22,799 nt of DNA from positions 1 to 22,799 of the forward strand of contig VCMS01000498.1 of the NCBI GenBank assembly GCA_022539475.1. The letters run 5' to 3'. A model generated the notes under the pieces. It was given only the letters and a program-made list of their open reading frames with translations, had not been told where the DNA came from and did not search any database. The translations under genes were made by a program, and so were the position numbers. How positions within the stretch are numbered: the first letter of the stretch is position 1; every line of letters starts with the position of its first letter. Origin of the DNA: Gracilaria domingensis (taxonomy: Eukaryota; Rhodophyta; Florideophyceae; Gracilariales; Gracilariaceae). Below, one piece after another: positions 1 through 7,272 of this stretch.

Positions 1-550
1 ACCTACTGTATCGGAAGCTACGTATCTTACCATACTACTCGCCCATCTGAAAATGACCACGACGCCACAAGACGACCCCACACGTTGGGACTGGCAAAAG
101 TGCACGAAATCATCGCCCGACAAATGCGAGCTCACACTAAAGCCCCATAAGTTGCTCTGGAAGATCCAATTCTTTGTCTTTGGATTTTCTAGCCGCTTGC
201 GTAGCGGAAGCGGAGTGACTGTCGGAATAGATGAGCAACAGGTCTACATCGCGCTGCCGCTTACTTTTTTGACCGGGTGTTAGCCGAAGATCAATTCAAT
301 GCAGTTCTGGGGTCTGTGAAGAGGAGTTACCGTGCATGGCCGGAAGCGGGTACATATCTCCTGCGCTCTTACGCGACAGGCACACGCGGATTACAAGCTG
401 CGGTTTATACTCGCGCTACGAAGAACACGAAAGCAAGGAAGCCGAAGAGTCGGAAACCGTGCTAATTCGACCCGCCTCAATAAAGAGCTTTCCACACGAT
501 CTGGCCCAACGTTTCTCCGCAGACACGAGCGGTGTACGAGTTTGTGATGA
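1..550 (+). pseudogene. Gag N-terminal region of element 1, frame-broken
   Basis: No single frame is open here. Coding-like segments follow one another in three frames: frame 2 to about 283, ending in a stretch containing YIALPLTFLTG; frame 1 from about 284, containing EDQFNAVLGSVKRSYRAWPE; then frame 3 to about 550, containing SRYEEHESKEAEESET. Each step is a -1 shift, which would follow from loss of single bases. Position upstream of the nucleocapsid-like ORF, and the general look of a capsid helix region, suggest gag, but I see no diagnostic motif. The window starts inside the element, so its true start is unknown. A mini-hairpin of the element-wide family lies at 441-454, and a longer version at 192-208. 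Confidence 0.45.
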
Positions 551-1231
551 CTGACCGATCAACCGGACGTTGTAGCCCCATGTATCGGAGAACAAACGCA
601 ATTACCTATTCAATTTGCCCAAGCGGAGAGAGATGCAGCTCGAGCACGCACTGGTATCAAGACGCGCACGCGCCTACTCCTTCATGTAGAAGGCCGAGAC
701 TCCTCACTGCCTCACTCGCGAGGTTCTGTTCAAGGGGGTTATGATAACCTACACCTGTTACAGGACGATGGTTCAATGCCGAGTTCGGAATTGCTGTCGA
801 CGACGGAGCAGTCTACAGTGGACGCGGACCCCGCTCTGTACGCCGGACTTCAAGTCCCGGCATTGCCCGTGCCGCACTCTGGCGGATATCGAAGCCAACG
901 ACCCGGATGGAGGGACCCGTATCCTCCTCGACAGGAGCGCCGGCGGCCCAACGCGGATCTTCTTCGTCATCTTATTTGTCATACCTGTTACAGGCCAGGG
1001 CTCATCGCTCCGAATTGCTTAATGCCCATACGGGATATGGCGAAGATCGTGCCTCAATATGAGTCGTTGACGCCCGCCGAGCGGGAACGTGTTCCCGACA
1101 AATCGTACCTTCGTGCGAAGGCGGAGACTCAGCCTGGAAACCAGGAAACGGTGCCATCAAATGGTGGAACTGTAGCCACTCCTGTGGAATTGCAACCTCC
1201 GCAGATTGGCGGCGAAGCTCAGAAAAACTGA
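551..1231 (+). CDS. gag: Gag C-terminal / nucleocapsid region of element 1 (partial)
   Basis: This frame is open from 551, just after an in-frame TGA, to the TGA at 1229-1231. Its first ATG is at 776, but the reading frame continues upstream and probably joins the broken gag. The middle is rich in Pro and Arg. A zinc-knuckle-like motif, CHTCYRPGLIAPNC, lies at 977-1018. It has the C-x2-C-x4-x-x4-C spacing of retroviral CCHC knuckles, but the histidine is replaced by leucine (codon CTC, 1001-1003). Gag nucleocapsid binds genomic RNA in related elements. The pol frame is open from 1063 and overlaps this ORF by 169 nt in the -1 frame. GAAAAAC lies at 1222-1228, directly before the stop, and is a weak candidate slip site. 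Confidence 0.7.
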   Translation: MTDQPDVVAPCIGEQTQLPIQFAQAERDAARARTGIKTRTRLLLHVEGRDSSLPHSRGSVQGGYDNLHLLQDDGSMPSSELLSTTEQSTVDADPALYAGLQVPALPVPHSGGYRSQRPGWRDPYPPRQERRRPNADLLRHLICHTCYRPGLIAPNCLMPIRDMAKIVPQYESLTPAERERVPDKSYLRAKAETQPGNQETVPSNGGTVATPVELQPPQIGGEAQKN

Positions 1232-1233
1232 GC

Positions 1234-4200
1234 ATGGGAGCCTCCAGCAATGGAGAGGCGCCCCCAGCGACGGGGTTTAGTGCGCCTGAGGCTGAGAAGC
1301 CTCGCTCCCCGGTCACAATCCTTTCGAGGAAAATGGCCACTACAGACGTGAACTCTGAGCACCTTGGTGTCTTGCGACGCCCGTGGATACGGTCTAAGAA
1401 CAGCCGGTTCCCGGATAGAGTCCTGGTCATGGCGAAACGTAACTACAAAGTTTACGCCGACCTAGGTGTTTCCGACCAGTATATGGTTCGGCAGTTGTCC
1501 GTGCTCGATACAGGAGCTGGGCCAAACTTTTTGGTTGAGTCTATGATTCCGCCGCACTTGCGGTTTCGCGTTCGTGCAGCGCCGCAGATTGATATAGCGG
1601 ATGCGAACAATCGGCCACTTTCGACTGTGGGAGTGATAGACCTGCTTGTCAGGCTTGGCCGCTACGTGGCGAAGCTCGATTTCTTGGTTTGCAAGCAGCT
1701 AGCCGCGCCGGTTATTCTCGGATGCGACTTCTGTGACCGCTTCGTCGATGCAATTCGACCGCGGCAGCGAACCATCGAAATGGAAGATGGGACTACTGTA
1801 CCGATCGTTCGGCGTCCCCTTCGACGGGCTTTGAAGAAGCAAGTTCCTTTGCCTGCTGCGCAGGAGCCTACAGCCGATGAACGGAAGTCTACGAAGCTCC
1901 GAGTCGCTCGGTCTATTTGCATCCCGCCTGAATCACAGGTCTGGGTTACTGTGACGTCCCCACAATGTGGCTTACAAACGGTACAACCGTTGCCTGCGTT
2001 ACAGGAGAAGCATCAGCTTGCCCTTGCTAATGGGATTGTTTTTGTTGAACCCGAGAAGCCTTTTCAGGTGTTGGTTGCGAACTTCAGCCGTTTTCCTCAA
2101 CGGTTGGTCAGAAGCCAAGTTATTGGTTCATTGCTTCCGCACCCTGCGGCTATAGTGCCTACTCAGGTTTCTATTGCCGAAGTTCTCGGAATCCTCGAAG
2201 CTGAGGAGGGGGAGGCGGAACGGACCAATTCCGAACCGAATACCGGACCGAACAGTTCGTCGGGAGATGCTACGCCGACTTCGTCGGATGCGAACAACCG
2301 CAGCCTGTCGAAGGAAGCAATGCCGACCTCGTCGGACAATAATGATAAGGACCTGAGTGCTGCTGACACGAAGGATAAGGCAGTACAGGAGCTTGAGTCT
2401 CTGGACTTCAGTCATGTTCCAGAGACTCACCGCGATAAATTGCGGCATATGCTCAAAGAGTTCACGCCCATGTGGGATGGTTCCCTCGGGAAGATTGGTA
2501 TTACCGAACATCGGATTGATTTGCTGCCAAATACTCGACCCATTTCACAGCACCCTTACAGGGCAGGACCGACAGCTCGGCAGGAGGAGAAAGCTCAAGT
2601 TGAGAAGATGCTCCGCGCTGGAGTTATCGAGCCGGCTCAGTCACCTTGGGCATCGCCGGTGGTGCTCGCGCCCAAAGCTGATGGGTCTTGGCGATTTTGC
2701 ATCGATTACCGCAAGCTAAACGCGGCTACAGGCAAGGATGTATATCCTATCCCACGAATGGATGAATGCATCGATTCGTTGGGCGACGCGAAAGTGTTCA
2801 CAACCCTAGATGCGAATTGGGGCTATTGGCAAGTTCCCGTAAGGGCTGAAGATCGTGACAAGACAGCCTTCGTTTGTCATGAAGGATTGTACCGATTCAA
2901 TCGGATGCCCTTTGGGTTAACGAACGCGCCAGCCACATTTCAACGTGCAGTGGACATTTTGCTTGCCCGCTTCAAGTGGAAGACTTGCCTGGTTTACCTG
3001 GATGACATCATTGTCTACTCCAGCAACCTGGACGAGCACTTGACCCATGTACGGGATGTGATGCGAGTCCTACGCGATGCAGGCATTACACTTAAGCTGA
3101 AGAAGTGCGAGTTCTTTACCGAAACCGTGAGGTATCTCGGCCATGTCATCCGTCCTGGACGGCTATCTATTGACGAAGCACGCGTGAAGTGCCTCAAAGA
3201 GGCTAAGCCTCCGCGGACGCAGACTGAACTCCGATCTTTTCTCGGCTTGTGCAATGTGTATCGCCGCTTCATTCCGAACTTTGCGGATATCGCGGCACCT
3301 CTAAACGAGCTTCTTTGCAAAGGACAGCCAGTCAAACTGGAAGCGTTCGACGACCGCACATCCGCGGCTTTTTCGTCGCTCGTTGACGCGATGACATCGC
3401 CACCGGTCTTATCCCTGCCTAGGGCTGGTTTGCCATATGCAGTAGATACGGATGCGAGCGACTACCAAGTCGGCTGTGCCCTATTCCAGACCACCAATGA
3501 TGGCGAGCGATTGCCAATTGGGTATTGGTCAAGGAGCCTCAACGTTCACGAGAGGAATTACTCGGTATCCGAGAAGGAGTGCTTGGCAGTTGTCTGGGCA
3601 TTACAGACACTGCGGCCCTATCTTATGGGGACCCGCTTCATTGTTCATACCGATCATTCGGTATTACGCTGGCTACTCTCTATAGCAGAGCCATCTGGCC
3701 GCTTGATGCGGTGGAGACTTCGCTTGTCGGAATTCGACTTCGAAATCCGTTACAAGAAAGGACTCCTGAACACTCAGGTTGATGCACTGTCCCGCTTGGA
3801 AACAGCGGCTGAAGCTGCGCCAGTCGATGATCTGGAGATACCGTGCTTCCTCGTGGAAGACGGCTCGAGCGATGCCGATGAAGAATCGGAAGGATGGGAC
3901 ATCTACGATGCTGTTTTAGCCGTGTCAGACACGCAACCCGAACCGGGCTCTTTCGTACCGATCAAGCCGGAGGAACTCATCCGGGAGCAGCACACCGACC
4001 GTTTTTGTACGGAGATTCGTAGTCGTCTAAACGGTGGAGCACAGTTGCCTTTCGTCGAGAACGACCAAGGATTTCTAATCCGAACTGTCGGAAACTGGCC
4101 ACAGATTGTGGTTCCGCACTCACTTCACTCACGAGTACTGCATTTGTCGCACTATGCGAAGTTGTCAGCCCACCCTGGTGGCAGGAAGTTGTACTACACC

Positions 4201-6783
4201 TTACGGAAGGACTTTTACTGGCCAGAAATGGCTTTCGACGCGTATGCCACTGTTCGTGGATGTTCTGACTGCGCGAAGAACCGCGTCAAGCTGCATAAGT
4301 ATTCCAAGAAGTTGGTACTATTCCCTGCTAGGGCTCCACTGGAGCTTGTGGCGATCGATCTACTCGATGAGTTTATTCGCACCCGCCGGGGAAACCGGTT
4401 TTTGCTTGTTATCACCGACCGCTTTTCTAAGCTGGTACGGACTGTGCCTTTAAAGAAGGTTACTGCTAGTGCGGTCGCCCAAGCTTTCGTTACTCACTGG
4501 GTTTTTGTCTACGGACCGCCGATTGACTTACTATCGGATAATGGACCGCAGTTCACGGCTAAGTTCTTTCAGGACGTATGCCGCATCTTGCGGATCCAAA
4601 ACTGGTTTACGACAACATATCATCCCCAGAGTAATGGGCAGGTTGAGCGTTTTAACCGCACGATGCTCAACGCATTGCGGACGTTTGTTGCCGAGCACCC
4701 GTCGGAATGGGATCAGTACACCGATGCGGTGACCTATGCCTACAATACGCAGGTTCATCGCACGACTCAGATCTCGCCGTTCGAGCTTGTGCTATCACGC
4801 GTCCCACCTTCGGTGGCTATCGAGTCACAGCCAACTTTGGATAAGTTCCCGTCGCCCCGTCTACACAGAGACGCCTGGAAGGACTGGCTTAAGAATATTA
4901 TCCCTACAGTTGGGCAGAATATCGCTAAGGCCCAGGCCGCATACAAGCGGAATTTCGACGCTAGAGTGCGTAAGAATGCCCCTCAGATCAGGGAAGGTAG
5001 CTTTGCCTTCGTACGGAAGGAGTACTACAACCCTGAAAAGGAGAAGCGCCACAAGCTTTCTCCTATCGCGGACGGCCCGTTCCGGGTTATTGCTGTCACC
5101 GACACAACGGTTGTCCTTGATATCAAGGGAGAGCACGAGCGTTTCTCGCTAGATCGCATATCGCCTGCGCCAAAGCCTGTTTCGCAGGATTCGCTACCGT
5201 CATCGTCGGCCCCTATCGCACCCACTGTGGAAACAGCCGTCGAAACGGAAACAGGCGCCGCGGCGGGTACTCGCACTCAACCGTCTGTGTTGCCGCATCC
5301 GGATCGCGGACTTGCTCATTTGCCTGCTAAGCCGGAATCTGACCGGTCGGTCTCCAATGCCGCACATGTGCACACGCGGATAAGGGCCCCTATGGGGATA
5401 CTCGCCGCCACCCCCGACACTCCCACTGAGGAGGGGGAGGAGGCAGGTCGTTCTTTTTCGTTGTCGCCGTCGTCGACGGAGTCGCCTTCGCAGGCCTCTG
5501 CATCGCACGCAAGTCGTGATGAATGCACGTCAACGCGCGACACACAGCCGGAGAGCCGGAAAGAAGAGAACGACGCGCAGCTACCGCGGAAGCCTCAAGA
5601 AGAGGAAGATCACTCCCGCTCACCACCGCCGTCGCGAACGGAGTTACGTTTGCAGGCCCAAGAACGGGAACACAGTACCGATGTGGTACGTGATTTGCAG
5701 CCGGAAAGCCGGAGGGATCGCACAGTTTCGCGGAGGCCTTCTGAGAAGGACGCCACCTCGGTGACGATTGCAGCCGGAAGACCGGAAGAGAAGGACGCGC
5801 CGTTACCACGGAAGGCTGAGGTGGAAGGCACCACTATGGTGAATAGCAAAGCCGGAAGTCCGGAGAAAGAAGAGTTAGTTCGAAAAAAACGTGCTGTTAC
5901 GGCAGACCCAACTTCGGGAGATTTTGGTGCAGCACCGAGTGCCAAAGCCGTCAAAAAGACGGAACCAACCACCAGTGTGGCGAACAGTCAAGCCACAGCA
6001 AGTGGGCAGCACTCAAGCACTGACGACGCGTGCACGTCGCGCCAAGTGTCGAGCTCCGTGGGAGATCCGCCTCCAACCGAGGATTACAGTGCGCAAGCCG
6101 GGCACGTGCCAGCCACAGACCTGGCGCCGTCTAAAAACGGTTCAAAAAATTCCGAATTTGAATCGGCTCTTGACAGCCATGCAAAGGCGCAGGTGTCACA
6201 AACCGCAGCACGCGGCGAACCGCCGCCACGGCACGTGCCAGAACACCACTCGCTGGCTCACCGCTCTGCGGACCGTTCACCGTCGCAACGGGAGATTGTG
6301 CCGGAACGCCGGAAGCTCGCTATTCGAGAAGACCGAAGCACGGTCACAGCCCAGCAGCATGGGGAGAAGAACCAGGAATCTGGAAGCATGATGGTCAGGA
6401 AAGTACCATGGTCACGGAGACCAAAGCCTGGCGTACAGGATGTACTGCCGTCAGGACGGAAGCCGATCACGAACGACGATGCCCACGACGGGAGAAGCGA
6501 CGACTACGCCTCGAAAGAGGATTCTTCAAGCAAGCCGCACACAGAGCGGAGTGTTCTCGATGAGGAATATGTCATTGACCGTCTGGTAAGTCACGGCTAC
6601 GCCCCTGACGGGAACTACTGTATCGAGTCCGTTGGTACGGCTACGCCTCTTCAGAGGATACGCACGAGCCCATTGAGCACTTGCCTCGCTCGAAGGTCTT
6701 GCAGTACCACCGTCGCACACGGACACCGATACCGGCCACGCTGGACAAGGCCCAAGTGGGTTGACCACCCACGTCTCTATTGA
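1234..6783 (+). CDS. pol: Pol polyprotein of element 1 (protease, RT, RNase H, integrase, long tail)
   Basis: This 1849-residue ORF begins at ATG 1234, but the frame is open from 1063, so pol may be made by a -1 shift from gag. Domains in order are: aspartic protease (DTGA at residues 92-95, ILGCD near 161-165); reverse transcriptase (MPFGLTNAPATF from 558, catalytic YLDD at 588-591); RNase H (DTDAS from 738); integrase with an HHCC finger (H973, H980, C1010, C1013) and a DDE triad D1042, D1102, E1138 with 59 and 35 residues between; and a GPF module (DGPFRVI, 1280-1286). About 480 low-complexity, charged residues follow, much longer than usual for Ty3 elements. The end (from about 1778) begins a chromodomain but leaves its frame near 6615. 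The product copies element RNA to DNA and integrates it. Confidence 0.95.
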   Translation: MGASSNGEAPPATGFSAPEAEKPRSPVTILSRKMATTDVNSEHLGVLRRPWIRSKNSRFPDRVLVMAKRNYKVYADLGVSDQYMVRQLSVLDTGAGPNFLVESMIPPHLRFRVRAAPQIDIADANNRPLSTVGVIDLLVRLGRYVAKLDFLVCKQLAAPVILGCDFCDRFVDAIRPRQRTIEMEDGTTVPIVRRPLRRALKKQVPLPAAQEPTADERKSTKLRVARSICIPPESQVWVTVTSPQCGLQTVQPLPALQEKHQLALANGIVFVEPEKPFQVLVANFSRFPQRLVRSQVIGSLLPHPAAIVPTQVSIAEVLGILEAEEGEAERTNSEPNTGPNSSSGDATPTSSDANNRSLSKEAMPTSSDNNDKDLSAADTKDKAVQELESLDFSHVPETHRDKLRHMLKEFTPMWDGSLGKIGITEHRIDLLPNTRPISQHPYRAGPTARQEEKAQVEKMLRAGVIEPAQSPWASPVVLAPKADGSWRFCIDYRKLNAATGKDVYPIPRMDECIDSLGDAKVFTTLDANWGYWQVPVRAEDRDKTAFVCHEGLYRFNRMPFGLTNAPATFQRAVDILLARFKWKTCLVYLDDIIVYSSNLDEHLTHVRDVMRVLRDAGITLKLKKCEFFTETVRYLGHVIRPGRLSIDEARVKCLKEAKPPRTQTELRSFLGLCNVYRRFIPNFADIAAPLNELLCKGQPVKLEAFDDRTSAAFSSLVDAMTSPPVLSLPRAGLPYAVDTDASDYQVGCALFQTTNDGERLPIGYWSRSLNVHERNYSVSEKECLAVVWALQTLRPYLMGTRFIVHTDHSVLRWLLSIAEPSGRLMRWRLRLSEFDFEIRYKKGLLNTQVDALSRLETAAEAAPVDDLEIPCFLVEDGSSDADEESEGWDIYDAVLAVSDTQPEPGSFVPIKPEELIREQHTDRFCTEIRSRLNGGAQLPFVENDQGFLIRTVGNWPQIVVPHSLHSRVLHLSHYAKLSAHPGGRKLYYTLRKDFYWPEMAFDAYATVRGCSDCAKNRVKLHKYSKKLVLFPARAPLELVAIDLLDEFIRTRRGNRFLLVITDRFSKLVRTVPLKKVTASAVAQAFVTHWVFVYGPPIDLLSDNGPQFTAKFFQDVCRILRIQNWFTTTYHPQSNGQVERFNRTMLNALRTFVAEHPSEWDQYTDAVTYAYNTQVHRTTQISPFELVLSRVPPSVAIESQPTLDKFPSPRLHRDAWKDWLKNIIPTVGQNIAKAQAAYKRNFDARVRKNAPQIREGSFAFVRKEYYNPEKEKRHKLSPIADGPFRVIAVTDTTVVLDIKGEHERFSLDRISPAPKPVSQDSLPSSSAPIAPTVETAVETETGAAAGTRTQPSVLPHPDRGLAHLPAKPESDRSVSNAAHVHTRIRAPMGILAATPDTPTEEGEEAGRSFSLSPSSTESPSQASASHASRDECTSTRDTQPESRKEENDAQLPRKPQEEEDHSRSPPPSRTELRLQAQEREHSTDVVRDLQPESRRDRTVSRRPSEKDATSVTIAAGRPEEKDAPLPRKAEVEGTTMVNSKAGSPEKEELVRKKRAVTADPTSGDFGAAPSAKAVKKTEPTTSVANSQATASGQHSSTDDACTSRQVSSSVGDPPPTEDYSAQAGHVPATDLAPSKNGSKNSEFESALDSHAKAQVSQTAARGEPPPRHVPEHHSLAHRSADRSPSQREIVPERRKLAIREDRSTVTAQQHGEKNQESGSMMVRKVPWSRRPKPGVQDVLPSGRKPITNDDAHDGRSDDYASKEDSSSKPHTERSVLDEEYVIDRLVSHGYAPDGNYCIESVGTATPLQRIRTSPLSTCLARRSCSTTVAHGHRYRPRWTRPKWVDHPRLY
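6621..6764 (+). pseudogene. Second half of the pol chromodomain, in the -1 frame
   Basis: The pol frame enters a chromodomain-like segment (EEYVIDRLVSHGY) at about 6565-6603. The rest of the fold is in a different frame: from 6621 the reading contains RVRWYGYASSEDTHEPIEHL, which matches the chromodomain pattern of a [VY][KR]W.GY core, an E.T.EP stretch and a following helix. That frame ends at TGA 6762-6764, close to the end of the current pol ORF. One missing base near 6615-6620, for example in the C before TG, would account for the break. Chromodomains of Ty3 integrases bind histone marks and guide integration into heterochromatin, so the family would be a chromovirus. The 63 or so residues that the pol ORF reads after the break are out of frame. 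Confidence 0.85.
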
Positions 6784-7272
6784 GCACAGCCGTCTCAGAC
6801 GGAATATGCCGCCTCATGCGGACAGTATTGCATTACGCAAGAATATGCCGCGTCAAGCGGATACAACTAGGTTAACTTGAGATCACTTAGCCGCCTCAGG
6901 CGGACCAGGCCGCTCTAAGCGGACAGCTTTTTGCTGAACAAACATGCCGCGAAATGCGGAAGCCACTTACAGTGTAGAAGAAGATAAGGAAGAAAGAAGC
7001 CTAAAAAGAAGGAGAAGAAGCCAGGACACTGGAAGGAAGACTAAGAAGTTTTATCGCTACAGCCGCTTGTGCGGAAAAGTTACCCCTCTCTTGTGGGCCA
7101 TTCGCAACAGCCTCAAACGAGGTATTGCTCACTGAGAAGGGGGAGAAAGAGACGAAGAGCTTGAGCCAAGCCAGAACGGCTGGAGAAGTTTACCTCTAAC
7201 TATTGAGTCGCCCGTCATCATCGGGGTCTATCGCGGACTACCGTAGCCCGTCAGGGATCGCGAGCCGGGGAA
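6784..7272 (+). other. Non-coding stretch between pol and the antisense ORF
   Basis: No credible gene lies in these 489 bases. The first part (6789-6960) holds six near-regular hairpins, five of them with the stem GCCGC/GCGGA and one with GCCGT/ACGGA. After that comes a purine-rich segment (about 6975-7050) with a hairpin at 7062-7075, a relaxed hairpin at 7111-7122, the internal polypurine tract at 7134-7146, and another hairpin at 7170-7184. The segment 7206-7300 contains further short GC-rich inverted repeats. Confidence 0.8.
7134..7146 (+). other. Internal polypurine tract, identical to the 3' tract
   Basis: GAGAAGGGGGAGA here is identical to the tract directly before the 3' LTR at 9113-9125; the identity extends to 15 bases (CTGAGAAGGGGGAGA, 7132-7146 and 9111-9125). 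The two copies bracket the antisense ORF. It could act as a second plus-strand primer site, like a central polypurine tract, or mark where the antisense module was inserted. Confidence 0.75.

Larger units (their letters stand above)
5547..7184 (+). repeat. Dense array of 14-15 nt mini-hairpins
   Basis: I count 24 exact instances of G-[4]-[loop 4 or 5]-[4 complement]-A in 1.64 kb, starting at 5547, 5592, 5628, 5700, 5736, 5773, 5799, 5828, 5851, 6069, 6300, 6315, 6426, 6447, 6508, 6645, 6789, 6808, 6847, 6890, 6909, 6946, 7062 and 7170. Stems vary but stay paired: CCGG, CCTC, CCGT, CCTT, CACC, CTCG, CCTG, CCGC and CCAG. Loops differ in sequence. Copies fall in different codon phases of the pol tail and continue past its stop, so the signal is in the nucleic acid and not the protein. 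Ten scattered copies lie elsewhere in the element: 441, 1072, 2274, 2322, 3327, 4580, 5175, 7447, 8927 and 9349. Confidence 0.85.

Noticed and set aside
741..1022. ORF with a hydrophobic IFFVILFVIPV stretch as a small membrane protein.
   Set aside because: It overlaps the gag frame that contains the zinc-knuckle motif; it is an overlapping shadow frame.
1222..1228. GAAAAAC before the gag stop as a firm -1 slip site.
   Set aside because: The first base does not match the X XXY YYZ rule, and the 169-nt overlap leaves other places; kept only as a weak candidate.
6583..6588. GTAAGT inside the chromodomain coding as an intron donor that would explain the frame break.
   Set aside because: Chromodomain residues continue on both sides of it without a gap, and the break is about 30 bases further on; a one-base loss explains it better.
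6789..6960. Regular hairpins as a CRISPR array.
   Set aside because: Units are 15 nt, spacing is irregular, there are no conserved repeats with unique spacers, and the setting is a eukaryotic retroelement.
7240..7247. CCGTAGCC as a spliced-leader relic.
   Set aside because: Only 8 bases match and the sequence around it does not continue the leader.
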